Shown in pieces: positions 13,511 to 27,109 of a stretch of DNA of 64,000 nucleotides. The translations under genes and the position numbers were made by a program. Source of the DNA: Onchocerca lupi (taxonomy: Eukaryota; Nematoda; Chromadorea; Rhabditida; Onchocercidae); assembly GCA_028564675.1 (NCBI GenBank), contig JAOVVO010000402.1:1-64000 (forward strand). The letters run 5' to 3'. Positions within the stretch are counted from its first letter, which is position 1, and each line of letters starts with the position of its first letter. The notes beneath the pieces are model-generated. The model ran no database searches and had not been told where the DNA came from. It worked only from the letters and a program-made list of their open reading frames with translations.

Positions 13511-15801
13511 ATGACTGGTACGGAGCGGAAAGTTTTCCAGGTTGGTTTTATATTCTAATTCAGTTTGGAATTTTAGGTTTCATTTATATGTTAGATTTAT
13601 TATATTGCAGGCTTTTTCAAGTAATAAGACCAGCACAAAGGTGTGGTACACAATAACTTCTCTCTCCATTCACCTTCATGTTGTGATGACTGCAGCGGCA
13701 GGATTTACCCATTAATAGTTTCTTAAGAAGGCGGGAAGGGATAGGTGCAATTTGAAGAAAACCTATAGCATATTGCTTATATAAGCTTGAAATAATACAT
13801 GCAAATGAATAATTTTTTTCTTTTATTTTTCAAGTTTTGGAAATTGCTCTCATAAAACGTAATTCAATTCGTTGTTGTTAATTTGCAATTTTTCTTTAAT
13901 TTTTATTTATTAGTTTATTGTGTTCGAATAAGTAAAATTTTCTAGAAATATTATCCGCCGGATTTTGATCCTTCAAAAATCCCACGGGCAAAAGGACAGC
14001 GCAACAGACAATTCGTACAGCGTGTGATGGCACCTTATAATATGCAATGTGACACTTGTCATGAATACATATATAAAGTATACCTTTCAAGTCTCTTTAT
14101 GATTATGTCGAGAATAATCATGACAGTGAATTGAAAATATAGGCTGATTTTAATGGTTCATGCTTTGTGATGCTAACTATTGTGAAATTTCGCAGCCAGT
14201 TAGGATATAAGGCATATGGAGGATAGAGAGCAGAACGAAATATAAGCGTTGCATCATAATTTGAAATTTTTAATTTTCCTTTATTTTCAGGGAAAAAAAT
14301 TTAACATGAGACGTGAGACCGCAGAGGGAGAGACTTATTTGGGATTGAAAATCTTTCGATTTTACTTTCGGTTAGTTCTTTTCGATAACTTCATTTTTCA
14401 GTCTAATTTTCCAAGTTTCGTTACTAATTTCAAATCCCCGTATCTTGCACATTGTGCCTTACAGATGCCCAAACTGTCTAGCCGAAATAACATTTAAAAC
14501 GGATTTGGAAAATTGTGATTATCAACAGGAACATGGAGCAACTCGCCTTTTTGAAGCCTTTAAGTTGTATCAGCAGGAGGAGAAAGCAAAAGAAACGAAG
14601 GAAGAGGAAGAAAAGAAAGATCCAATGAAAATGCTTGAAAAAAGAACAAAAATGAGTCGGGCGGAAATGGAAGCATTAGGTAAGCAAATGAATTAATACA
14701 CCAAAGAAATGACATCTGTGAATAACTATTCCACTAAATATATTCCTCGTCATAGCGATGTTTGCCGGTTGCAAATCTGGGCTTACATAAATCTATTATG
14801 TTGACATTGGTTCTCCGAATGAATGCTTCATATCCATCGCTGTGAGTTTTAATTGAAGATGTAACCCGACATATTAAAACGGAAATATTACTCATCATTT
14901 TAACAATAGAGCTGTTAGTGATAAGTGAATCATTTGGTTTATTGCAAATTTTATTTCCATTAATGATGGTTGATTTATTGAGCATTTTGCCATTGGGACT
15001 TGATCTAGATCACACGTATTGAAATGCGAAAATGGCAGTAGACTACTGTACTTTGCTTCAAGCCACTCAAATTCCAAATTAGATTTTTGCAGACTAAAAT
15101 CTTCAAATTTCAGGTAAATTAGAGGAATTACAAGAAACAAATCGACGCCATGAAACGTTTGGCCCAGATCAATATTTCCAAAATTTAATCGGAGCTCAAG
15201 CAGAAGTGAATTAAATTTATATATGGATTAAATGAGTTATTTTAATATTGATCTGGCAACTACGGATTTCTGTCGTAACATTTCCAGATATAAGGTGATT
15301 TTGTTCCAGGCTTTGCGGCTACAAGAAGAAGAAGATGAGAGATTCATCCAGAAATTATATGGAAGAATGGAAGATGGTAAAATTATTAAACGGATTTTGG
15401 ATGAAGAGAACGAAGAAATGGATTTCCTGACGCATGTGAAACAAGAAATAAAACATGAGCCTTTAGAAGATCAGAAAGCAATTTGTTCATCTACTGATGT
15501 AGCAGAGTTGAAACCAGGTACGTCAGGACAAAATATTATGATGGCAAACAAGCGAACATCGCAAAAGGAACTGTTGTCAAGAATTGTTGCTGTCAAGAAA
15601 CAACGGGTAGGAAGAAATGAATCGATAATTGTAAAAACAGAAATTCAGGACACAATTGACAGTCCTGAAGATCTACCAGAACATTCCAAACCGAAAAAAT
15701 TTGAGAAAAATGACAGGAAGTCACCATCTGTTTCATTAACACCTTCATCATCTGCGCTTCAAGGCTTGGCTGATTACTGTAGTGATTCTAGCGGTGATTA
15801 A
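13511..15801 (+). CDS. YJU2: Pre-mRNA splicing factor YJU2 / CCDC94
   Basis: Spliceosome step-I factor of the YJU2/CWC16 family. It binds near the branch site and promotes the first trans-esterification in the nucleus. Six exons (13511-13540, 13946-14077, 14291-14370, 14465-14679, 15114-15205, 15310-15801) join in frame to 346 residues, against about 323 in human. Visible landmarks are the N-terminal ERKVFQKYYPPDFDPSKIP, the MAPYNMQCDTCHEYIYKGKK block, and a second CPNC, giving the four-cysteine zinc-binding pair. Next come LAEITFKTDLEN and EHGATR, then an acidic and basic coiled-coil segment. The C-terminus is low-complexity and ends in a Ser/Asp-rich tail much like the human protein. The start is the only Met before ERKV. 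Confidence 0.95.
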
Positions 15802-16456
15802 TTTCTTTTAAATGATTTAATTAAATTTTTTTTTTTTTTAAGTACTTCTTAAAAAACGGATAATTATCTTGTCTCGCGTTTTAAACTGAGCAAAATGATG
15901 TGAACTTATGAACAGTTTATTCCACTTTGGTTTAATGTAATATAGTAGAGAATGAAAATAAACAAAACAGAAACAATTGCAATGAAAATGGAAAGGAAAA
16001 CACTTCGAAACTTTTTTATTCCTAATACTAGCACTGTTAAAAGAATTCTGTTTAGTCTTGTATCAGTTTCTCAGAAATCGGTGATGATTGACTTCATATT
16101 GATGCTAATTTAAATTATAACACTGAAATAGAAAGGGAAATATAGCGAATTCCAAACATCTTTCGTCTTAACAGTGACATATTTCTAAATGCGATTGTAA
16201 AGGTTATGTATCTTTAACTAGGGCACACTTCTGAAAAAGCAAAGAACTTCTAGGAAATTTAGATCAACGAAATTAAATTGTGAACTTTACATTTTCTAGG
16301 AAGTCTACTTTGTGCTCTAAACTAGATCTTTAGCAGGAAGAATTCAGTACTTTTTAAATGGATAAAATTAATATTAACTAAATAACAGCTGAGTCCTATC
16401 CTAGTTGAAGTGCTTCTCGAGAAAAATGGATTTTATAAGAAATCTATTAACAAATT
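15802..16456. other. Convergent 3' interval between YJU2 and mat-3
   Basis: Both neighbours end here, YJU2 from the left and mat-3 from the right, so this 655-base stretch should hold two 3' untranslated regions. An AATAAA (at 15957) lies about 155 bases after the YJU2 stop. Nothing else is recognised. Confidence 0.6.
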
Positions 16457-19400
16457 TCAGTATGAGGCATTCAGTGATGATTCATCGGAAACATCGGAAC
16501 CATCAGATGAGATTGCCATTTCAGCTTCACCTTCTTCAATAGTTGGTGTCCGGAAACCATGAAGGGGACTGTAAAAAACATATATTATAAAAGTTAATTC
16601 CGGATGATCAGAACGAAATTTTCCGCCAACTATTATACAGAAGTTACCATCATCCATCATGCTGCAAAAAAGTTCATTAATTAAAAAATCAAGGATTTAA
16701 TTCGACGAAAGGTTTAGCTTACGTTGAACTTGCTGGAGGTAAAACATGAATTCCCTGGCACTGGATATTTTCAGGGTGCATGGCTATTATTGGTGTTGCA
16801 TTTGATGTTGCTACAAGCGTTTCAGGCAATACGCTCTGCCGATGATGCAGTTGACTTATTTGACGCAATGTATTTCGTCCTTCCTCTTTAGTCTAAAAAT
16901 GTTGGTTAGCTACAGTAATAAACTAGAACAGATATTTAAGTTTTGAAAGATATATGCGTACTCTATGGAAAAAGAACATACGATGTCATATTCTAGACAA
17001 CGTTGTGCAAATGGAGTAGCTGTATCCAGGTCTCCTTTCTTTAGATAATATTTGGCAAGAAAAGAACAACATGTTGCAACATTATTGAAGTCATCCATCT
17101 AAAATAAAGTTTTATACAGATGATAACATTTATTTCAGGAGGAAATGATTTTAATATAAATTAGGTATTCAACTACATTGTCTGAGATACAACACGTAAG
17201 AAGGAAAATGTAAGAATTTTTCTTAAAAAAAAAAAAAAAAAAAAACTTACAAATTCTTCGCCGTAAACATTCAAATATTTTTCATAGATTAATGCGGCCT
17301 GATCATTGTCGTTACATTTTGCATAAAGTCTATAAAAGAAATGGAATGAACTAAAGTTGTTTAGACATATCACACATGTATGTAGTTAATATAAATGAAG
17401 GCCAAAAAAAAATACAAGTAAAAAAAAAAGAAAGAAAATAGTTTTCACTTTCCAAGCAGCATAAGCGCAGTTCCCTCAACATCTCCAACCTTATAGGCCT
17501 TTAGGAAACATTTTTGAGCATCGGGGATTTGGTTAAGTCGAACATAAACTTCACCCAGTGCAACTAACATACGCGAGTCATCCGGTCTGTAAAGCAGTAT
17601 ATATTGAAAATGGAAATCTTAAGTTAAACTGAACATTTCAAGTTCAGTCTAATTAATTTTACTGTCAAATTTCACATGCAACCAGGATTGTTTAGTTCAA
17701 TCCTGTCTTAGGAAATAACATGATTCTGGGTCGAGCTGCACATGATAGTATTCAAAAAGATTCACAGTGCTGATAATTTGATAGATCCGACAGTTTTAGG
17801 AACAAATTCTAACCTTAACAATTATCTATTGATTTTTGTTAAAGTTATGAAGTAACTCTTACTTGCATTTGTGAGCTTGCTGATAGTAATAAAGCGAATA
17901 TGAAGGCATTTTCAATATATCGTAAAGTTGACCCAAACCATACCAGCCACGATAATCGTGTGAATCAGCTTCTAAACATATCAAATCTTGACGAAAAAGC
18001 CATTGTTCAAATTAGCTGACAATAAATATAGTAGATATACTCCTGTTCTAGTTTCGCATGTACATCAGCAAAGCAGACTGCATTCTTATTTTTAATTCTA
18101 ACATTTCACGATATAATAATAATTTACAGTGAAGCTTATTCACACGTGGTTTGTGATTCAAAATTTAGTTTAATTCCAAATTTCTGCACATTTCAATATA
18201 TGGAAGGCAATGTATAACAGTGTACCTATTGCTTTTCGATATGCAAGGCATGCAGCTGGATTGTTTTTTTGCTCCATGAACTCATGTCCAATTAGCGTCC
18301 ATGCTGCTGCATTATTAGGATTGAGTTTGAGTGAGCGCTGCAGGAAAACAACTGCTTTTTCATGTTCACCTCTCAAACTATAGTAATTGGCTGGAATTCA
18401 ATTTTTTAAAAAACGGGATGTTATCAAATGTTAGAAGCACCATTAGTCCAACAAGAGGTTGGTTTAAATTTCCTTCGAACAAATTCTTATATTCAAAAAT
18501 TTCTGTACTTATGTTTTATAATAGGAAAACTTGCCTACAATACAACATGTTTCCCAGCAAAATTTGTGTGTTTTGAAGAAAGTATGAGCAAGGTCGGCCA
18601 AATCTGAACGAGAACCCTGTAAAAATTGAAAAATCAACACTTGGGAAACAAAAAAAAAAAAATCAACACTTGGGAAACATACAAATAAATTAATAAATAA
18701 CAATAAAATGAAATTGGATTTCAAATGTTTCCTTTTGTTTCTGAAATTCTCAAAAATCATTTCAAATCAAAAACCAGACATACAAAGACTTACTCGGACA
18801 TATAAAGAATCAGAGAACAGATGCATCTGTTCCACGCGATATGGATCAATTTTGCGCACTTTTTTGAAAAATTCCAATGCCATATCATGTTCTGAATTGA
18901 AAATCACAATAAAACTATTAGAATAAAATTACTGGAGAATTTGTATCGATAAATATTTTGAAGAAGATCATTCTATTGATAACCTTGCATATTATTTAAA
19001 GAAGCAGCAACATGATTCATAATATAAGGCATATTTGGGAAACCGCATTCGCTCAACTTTTCATATTGTTCCAATGCATTCTTGTGCAATTGAAATCGAG
19101 AAAGCACTGCAGCTTTGAAGAATTGATACATCCAGTGTCCATCTGCAGAATACGCCTCTGTTTCAGCCTGTAACGATAATGATCACTAAATAAATATAGA
19201 TTTTTGAATAAAATTGATTGCTCTAATTCAAATTCGGAAAGAAATTTCTGAACTAAGCATGGGTTCAAGGAAGAAAATAGTTGACTTTCTAATACATATG
19301 CTATGAATACTTTCTATTTTAATTATACAGCAAGAAAAATCTAAACTAAATCAATAGAAATTATTTGAACAAAGTATTTATTACTTTCCTCGAACTGAGC

Positions 19401-21096
19401 TTACCTCTTCCACAGAATCTACAAGCATAACCAATTCCTCCCATGATGGCCACATAGCTCGATTTAATGAAACAGACTCAAGGAATGCTTCCTTTGCTCT
19501 CTCATTTAATTTCAAACTGCAACGCACCTTTGCAAGACTGCAAAAAGTACCTTCAAATTATTACTCGAATTATTATTGCATAATTAGTTCTTATTTGATT
19601 ATCTTCCAAATGATATGAAGTCCAAGATACTTAAAGTGACTATGTTGGTACCACCAGCATTCTCTTAAATACGAAGAAAAACAGACTAACATGTAAAGAA
19701 GAAAAGTATCGAAATATTGCGGATGATCATTACCAAGCAGACAGAGTTCATTATGAAGTTCCTTAAGTTCAGAACCATCATATTCCATTCGACCAATTGA
19801 ATCTGCCTCAGTTTCAAGTCGATTATATTCACATGCCTGTTTTTGTATTATATTAAAATTTTGTAAATCTAAAGAATATAAACAATGAATATTGCAAAAA
19901 ATGCCAATATTTCCATGTAGACTTTACTCGATTGTAAAATGGAACATGTTGAAGCATTGAATATACTAACCCAAAATGTTCAGCTAATTGTAATTTAACT
20001 GTATTATAGTTCAAAAGTTTACTTCTCAGTAATAAAACGTGACATGCAAAACACATTCAGAATATTATTCCTCTAAGATTTCCGGGTTATAATGATCCTC
20101 ATTTTCTTATGTTTTTTCTAAAAATGATTATCACTTTTCGAAAACCTAACAAATAACTGTGAACATTCCTGACTCTAAAAAATTAAAATAGAAAACTGCT
20201 ACCAAATATCTCGCCCAATAGTACATAAAACGATCATATGACGATTCATCTTTTATTTGCTTCAAGAAATAAGCAGCTCGATAGAATTCACGTTTTTTGA
20301 TTAAAGCTCTTCCTATAAAAAGTTTAATGATTTTGAGAACTATTAATAATACACAATAAATAGTTTATTATTAGATTAAATGGTTTAGTGATTGGAAATC
20401 AAAAAAAAAAAAAAAACATGACGAAAGATTCGTTAATTAAAAGTAGAGCCCAACTTAAAGCTAAGTGGCTCATGGCAAATTAAAAAATTTATGCTTAAGA
20501 TATTGATATCGAAGATTCACATCAGAGGATTGATAGTGAATTATGTTCAGCATGTTATGTGCCATTAATATAAGTTATATTCTATCAAATGTAATGGCAA
20601 TTTTGCCATCAACATTTTATGTAAACTCTCTTATTTGGAAATCCTTCATTTTGATGCTGCTTTTTAATATCTGAGTAAGTCGCATGACAAGTTGTCACAA
20701 AAACAAACCAAAAGCAGCAATTTTAACCAAATGTGGCTCGATTGTATTGTAATCCATCTCTGCTTTTTCTGACTGTGCCAACTTATGCTTCGCATACGAA
20801 TTATGCCAGTCCTCGCTGATATAAAATAACATTTCGCTAGCCCTATAATAATTAAGTTGATTTTCTACTTGTCTTCCGCGAGTCAGTCGGGAAAATATTA
20901 AAGTTGGTAAAATTAGAGTATATTAAGAAACTAAATACTAAAATTACAGAAGAAATAAATTTAGATGTTTAAATGCCAAAAAAAAGAAAATTCAAAGATA
21001 CCACTGTTCTGCGTCTACCAAACATCTTATTTCAGATTCCTTGATAAGCCAGCGAAGATCGGTTAAAACAACAACACCATCGATTCCCAAACTCAT
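16457..21096 (-). CDS. mat-3: Anaphase-promoting complex subunit 8 (CDC23)
   Basis: TPR scaffold subunit of the APC/C ubiquitin ligase, needed for chromosome separation and mitotic exit. Fifteen exons join in frame to 623 residues (human about 597): 21096-21002, 20842-20709, 20312-20203, 19836-19691, 19537-19405, 19167-18984, 18891-18794, 18616-18535, 18390-18226, 17971-17863, 17586-17449, 17329-17251, 17098-16982, 16892-16723, 16568-16457. Diagnostic segments include ETCCIVANYYSLRGEHEKA, AAWTLIGHEFMEQKN and YRGWYGLGQLYDILKMP, followed by typical TPR pairs. The tail is acidic and Ser-rich, as in CDC23. The ATG at 21096 directly abuts an acceptor (TTTTTATAG). The intron after exon 8 starts with GC rather than GT. 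The last intron (16722-16569) may be partly retained in frame. Confidence 0.93.
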
Positions 21097-21106
21097 CTAT
21101 AAAAAC
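21097..21106 (-). promoter_or_regulatory. Splice acceptor abutting the mat-3 start codon
   Basis: On the minus strand TTTTTATAG is followed immediately by ATG. In nematodes this arrangement usually marks a spliced-leader acceptor, leaving no further 5' untranslated sequence. It could instead be a normal acceptor with an upstream coding exon that I cannot see. Confidence 0.5.
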
Positions 21107-22991
21107 AGAAGGAAATAATAAATATCTAATACCATTGCGGAAATCATAAATCCGAAGAATATTTTGTCCAAACAAAAGATGTAAAAAATCAAGTAGGAAA
21201 GCATCATATCATCCATATAAAAACATAATTTAAGCTATGATTCTGATAAAAGTCAATTACATTTTTTAGAGAAAATTATCACATGAAATATGAGATTAAG
21301 ACACTTCAAGATTGTTTAGAACAGACAGTTATGAGCCAAATAAAAGAATGACTCATTAGTTGAGAGAGAATGATTCCTTAACTGTAATATATTCCACTCA
21401 AACAGTGTAATGCATAACTGAAATAACCGGGATAAAAATTGAAGAAAAGTACTTTTTTTCTTGTATAATTCTAACCATCTGTCCGATCGCATCATCTATA
21501 AAGCAGCCAAAATAACATTTATAAAATGTCCTCATCACATACAAATAAGAAAAGTTGGAAGTTTTATTCTTGAGTAAGACATTTTGTCAGCTTCAACAAG
21601 TTACTTTGATGCATTAGTGTAACTAGGTACCGTCATTCAAATTAAATTTCATGGTAATAATGCAAATTTTCGACAGAGTATAACGACATGAATTATTTGG
21701 AAAAACTAGACTAGTCCTAAATTTAAACAAAAAAGTCAAAAAAAAAAAAAGAATTCGACTTAAAAGTGGAAGCATCTTAAGAGTACCTAAGTAATGTCCT
21801 CCAAATGCTTTCGAAAATGAGATTGAAGCGGTCAGAGAAAGCTTAAATTCATGGAACCAGAGAAATTGTTCATACTATAAATATTTATTAGTTTAATCGT
21901 GGTGTTGCTTTTAACTTTCACAATCGCCAAAATTTTGTTTTACAAAACTTATGGTATAAATTGCATGAATAAAATTTAATAAAAAATAACAGATGTTTTA
22001 TTATCCTTCTAAGGTAGTTAGGATTTATAATTGACAAAAGAAAAAGTATATCATCGAGAAAATAGTTAGAACAAGAAAAGAAACAAATTTCTTGTCGTTA
22101 AACGACCAAATCAAATTTTATAAAGCAAAAAAAACCCGAATACTTCTAACAGATGATCAAGAAATAATTTAAAAGAGACGAAGTTTATAAACCACAACTG
22201 TCAATCTTGCTAGACTCTGGCAGTTCCACTGTGCAAATCTTTCATTAAGTAATGAAATCATATGAAACAAAAATTGCACAATAATTTTCACAAGATCAGT
22301 TCAAAATATAATTTTATCAAATTAATAAACAGACAATCAATTCAGAACAAATTCCAAAATAAATGAAAGCATAATTTGATCATTTGGACAAAAATTGCAA
22401 ATCAAATCTCTAGATTCTTTTCAGGATGTCAAGCGGCTGACTCAATATTTAAAAATACTTTTCAGAACCAAATAATTGTTAACGGAGAGTATTGGATTAA
22501 AAAAGAACGATTTAAAAAATGAAAAAGACATTTTTTAAAGTCTTTTGGAAAGCACGAGCAATCGTGGTGATGTCAAACTATTTATATTTATTTCAAGCCA
22601 AATACAATTGGATGATCTATCTGAAGTTTTTAGCAGCAAACAATTCTATCTCAGATCACTGCGACCCGACTGAATGATTTGAGGTTTTGTAATTTATAAC
22701 AGTAACATTTTTAAAACCATTCTATAGGAAAAGAATAAAGAATTACAACATAAAGGATGGGAAAACTGCTCACTATTCCTTTTATGACAGCTTTCGATAC
22801 AGAAAAATGCTTGAATGAAGTAATGAGTGTAATTTTGTAATAAATAATATTTTAGCACCTTGCAAAAGTATCATCAATATATCAAAATTTTATTGAAATT
22901 GCAAATAGAAATCCTTGGAAACAAAATCCACAAAAATTTAGGGAAAAGTGACATTGTATTATTGAAAGAAACATATAATGCAACTTAAGAA
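21107..22991. other. Interval between sqv-3 and mat-3
   Basis: About 1.9 kb of AT-rich sequence between two genes on the same strand, with no coding signal recognised. It should contain the sqv-3 3' untranslated region and mat-3 upstream sequence. The spacing is larger than in a typical C. elegans operon, so co-transcription is uncertain. Confidence 0.55.
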
Positions 22992-24950
22992 CTATTTTTT
23001 TATCAATGTCTTGCAATAATCCGTCCATTTCAAGTCACATTCTAATTCGATATTGAGCACAGAAACCACTAGTCGCTTTCGAAAATTGAGCAAATTTCGT
23101 CCAACAATACGATATTTCACAGAATGCAAACCACTAATGCGGTCTCTTTTGCGAGTCATCTAAAACGATTCGCGCTTTTGCAAATTTACATAAGCTACAT
23201 TTTATACCAAAAATAGTAAATAAATGCGAAGCGAAAAAAAAAAAAAAAAAAAAAAACGAATCATTTGAAGCATTCTAAGATAATGGAATTAAAGTTTACT
23301 TGTTTTTGATTCCCGTATTTTTTGAAATCTCTCTTCCGCAGTTTTGGATCGTGTATGTGGCGGAAGGTATTGGAACGATTAGTAGCTAAATTCGTCGGCC
23401 TTTGCAGAGATGAGAGCAAATTTGCATCCCTTGAAGTAATTATCACTATAAATCAAGAAATTCAAACGTTTTTTTAAAAATTCGGTTCGACATCTTCTAC
23501 TAATAAAAATTATCTTTCTAATATTCCTCTCCTAACTTTCTCAAAATTTACCTTCGAATTTCTGTTTACATTTAAACTCCCATACACTAATACATAAAGC
23601 ATGCTTACCTTAAACGAAGATAGAATTCGTCATCTTCCAGACCCCATCCCCAATACTTATTTGACATGCCATTCACTAATTTATAATCAAACATTGTCAG
23701 AAGCAAAATACCACCAACAAACTTCGTGTAATTGTATCTGTGAATAAAAGAACAGAATAAGATATGAAAGAAACTTTACAAATATTATTCATCAAACAAA
23801 AAAATTCATAAGAAATTACTTTGGATGATATTCTGGAGAAGATAAATGTCGAACAATACCTTTTCCTGGATAAGAATAATCTAACTGTGGATTCAGAGGT
23901 AAAAGATCGACATCATGCATAGCCAAATAATCACATCCTATCTAAAATAATGGGACACTAAAAGATCTAAAACGCTCTTTAAAGCAACTTTTACTGTTAA
24001 ATGCAAATATATATGTTTTCATATGTTTTTCCCCTATATAGTGGGAGAAGAATATGAAGAATATATGAAAATAAAAAAACATCAAAAAAAAAAAAGAATA
24101 TAAAAAAACTAGGAGGATATATATATATATATTTACAAGAAAATAATGTATAACTGAAAAATGATTACTCTATCTGCTTCATACCATCCAACATTAATCA
24201 GCGATGCTCGATTGAATCTTAAATTATCCGTTTGATTTAAAATAATTATTTTATGATGGATATTTTGTTCATTGAGAAAATCGATGATGTGAGGAACGAA
24301 TATTTGTAATTCCGCCTCGCGATCACGATACGGCACCAATACGCATAACATATGAGTTGAAATGTCAGTTGTAACTGGAATGTGCCTGAATAGATCGAGA
24401 AAATCAAGTAATAACTTGAGTATTAGCATTCAGTCTTCATTCATCTAAGCTCAGCGACCAAAGAGAAATGGCTCAAGCCATGATTGATCTATATTAGCAT
24501 AATTAATGGAAACCTACCAGTGGAAAAACTGATAATCTGAATCAACATAATTCTTCCAGCTTCCGATAACAAACATTGAAAAAAATATCACACCGATGAC
24601 ACAGATGCGAATGGAAGACTTCTTTACAGATTTCTTTTTACACAGAACTTAAAGATATATGTTGATACCAACTAATAGAATAACTGCGAATTGAAACTCA
24701 ACTGATAATAAACCGTGAAAACAATACAAATTCTTCAGAAAAACGACAAACAATTTCGGAACAAAGCGAAATTTTTATAGTTCACTTTAAAACATAACTG
24801 AAGAGGATAGGAGTAAGGGTTAAAATTGATTAAATTATCGCTTTAAGAAATCGAAAAAAACTTCATTTTGAAATGAAGCTTATTTTGAAGTAATCGTCAA
24901 AAGAAAAACTAACCGTTGAATATTTTCCGCTTCAGATATCGAATCTGCAT
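22992..24950 (-). CDS. sqv-3: Galactosyltransferase I SQV-3 (B4GALT7)
   Basis: Golgi type II enzyme that adds the first galactose onto xylose in the proteoglycan linker, required for chondroitin and heparan sulfate. Exons 24647-24518, 24385-24169, 23941-23820, 23737-23609, 23429-23300 and 23159-22992 are secure. The first exon, 24950-24914 (MQIRYLKRKIF), is inferred because it fits phase and supplies a start. The total is 310 residues (worm 289, human 327). Features in order are a basic N-terminus, a membrane anchor (25-42), VPYRDR (73-78), FNRASLINVG (113-122), the catalytic DVD (138-140), and WGWGLEDDEF (198-207), which binds the acceptor. A cysteine-containing tail ends the protein. Two acceptors, at exon 2 and exon 6, are AAG rather than CAG. 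The upstream in-frame TAA before exon 2 shows that another exon is needed. Confidence 0.92.
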
Positions 24951-27109
24951 TTAAAACTAAAACCATCGTTACAACATTTCACAATAGCAATTATACATTC
25001 CGAAAAATATGAAATCTAATATATGAATTTAAATGCATACATCGCAATTTCGCATATCGTCCTACTTCGACTCCGACCATATTCTAATACATCACCTCTA
25101 ATTGCATTTCAAAATTAACAGAACAATATATCCCTTGAAAGCTTTACAGAAATATCAATGTTAAAATCATCTTCATGATATAAATATCCGTCCTTGCAAT
25201 AATAATAATACTTTCGTGATATTACTATTATAATCAAAATAATAAAATCTATGGTTACTTCAACACCAGCACATCTCCCTTCCACAATATTTAATGCAAC
25301 TGACAGCGATATTTGCTGAATATGAAAGCATTCCCTACGGAAACTGATAACGGTATAGAAATTCTGGCATTTTTATACCCGTTCAGTAGCCTGAATTCCA
25401 AACCAAAGCATTATAACTTCAAATCTATTTCATAAGTCATGCCAAGTATCATAATCAACGAGACAAAAAAAATCAAATCTCTTGAAGAACTTCAATTACA
25501 TAATTCTTTTCACTAAATTTGCTTCACTTCATTACAACGATTTCATAAAGAAATTTCTTTAACTGATTAAACTCGATCCTTCTCTATAAATCCCTACTAC
25601 ATTTGAAGCATCCTCGATCTTTGCTGGCTCTCTCTATCGAAACAAAAATCCCATTTCATCTGAAGTAAGCAAGCAATCTTTTAATATAATCAGATAATTT
25701 TTTTTCTTTTAATAAAAACTGCAATTGATAGATACAATAAAAAGTAACAAGAAAAACAACTTTTACCTTCAAGCCCGAACAAAACAAACAATAGATATTA
25801 CTACTACAGAAAGAAAGGGAATGAAACTAAAATACACCGAAAGTTTCATAGGAATACCAGCATATAAACTTTCACCTAGCAAAAATTACCAGTTTAAAAA
25901 TTTTCAGTTGAAATTCCACCAATTACAACAGATGATACAATGCTGAAGTGCGAAATGATTTGTGAAGATCGCATATTTAAGATATTAAAGAGCATCACAA
26001 AGTGAATAGAAATACTCTTATAAAGAACATTCGAAAACAGAGTGAAAATTTTCCAAATTTTCCTTAAAGTTAAAAGCTTTGTGTATTAAAGAAATACTCA
26101 CAAATTGCTATAACACATTTAAGAACGTATTTTTACAACTTAATAGAAAAAAGAAAAGTCATAAGTAGCAGAAGACAACACGCAGCAAGTGGCACAAAAG
26201 TATGTGAGGCGAAAACCCGATGAACGCAAATACTTTACAGAAGGAACAAGAATCAAACATAAACAAAAACAATAAACCTTAGCCTCACATTTGGATTTCA
26301 AATTTGAAAAAAAAATTGGAATTTCAAGATATTACATGAATGAGAATAGCTACTTTTTTGTCCTCCTACAGTGAAGTTATTGTTCTGGTAACGTGTAACC
26401 TAAAACAATATAAAGTACTGATCTATTAATATGTTGTAAAAGATAAGGAATCAAATGCATACCATAATAAAAGAAGCTGCCATCATTCTGATCGATTAAA
26501 ATCCCTAATTTTCTAACATAAATCAAGATCTCAAATATTCTTCGGAACTAAAAAATTTGGAAGAGTAATGGGAAGCAACAAAAAGAAAAAAAAACATTAT
26601 CAACAGGGGCAGTGGAAGAACAACAGTGAAATGTCATTAAAACAAGAAAATTTAAGAAAATATATGTTTTTCAACCCAAAACAATAAAATTTGAAAAATG
26701 TTCCTAAAAATTCGAAAATTTTGGAAAGTTATAAAAAACTTCGATATATGAAAACCTTGGAAATCTTTCCTATTAAGATGAAGATAATATAAAAAAGGCG
26801 GTAAATATTTGTTAAAATTATTTATACAAAAAATTAAGATAAAAAATTCGAAAGGAAAGACGCAGAAAATAATTCAAAAGACAATGATCACATTTAAATT
26901 CACAGAGTGCAGTTGATGAGTCTTGAATGTAAATATAAAAAAATTTCAAGCAGTTTGTTAAAAAAAATAGTGATTTGAGCACGTCTCAGGAATAAAAAAG
27001 ACTGAAATCAAGACATCGACTACCACTGTTCACAAAAGGTTTTTAAATTAATTAAAACACAGTACACCGGCATAAAAATTTTAAGCGATGATGAAACCAA
27101 ATGGATAAA
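24951..27109. other. Interval between the F-box gene and sqv-3
   Basis: About 2.2 kb, A+T-rich, with short A- and AT-rich runs. The open frame at 25725-25946 (73 codons) is Lys- and Gln-rich and shows no family motif, so I do not call it a gene. Confidence 0.5.
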
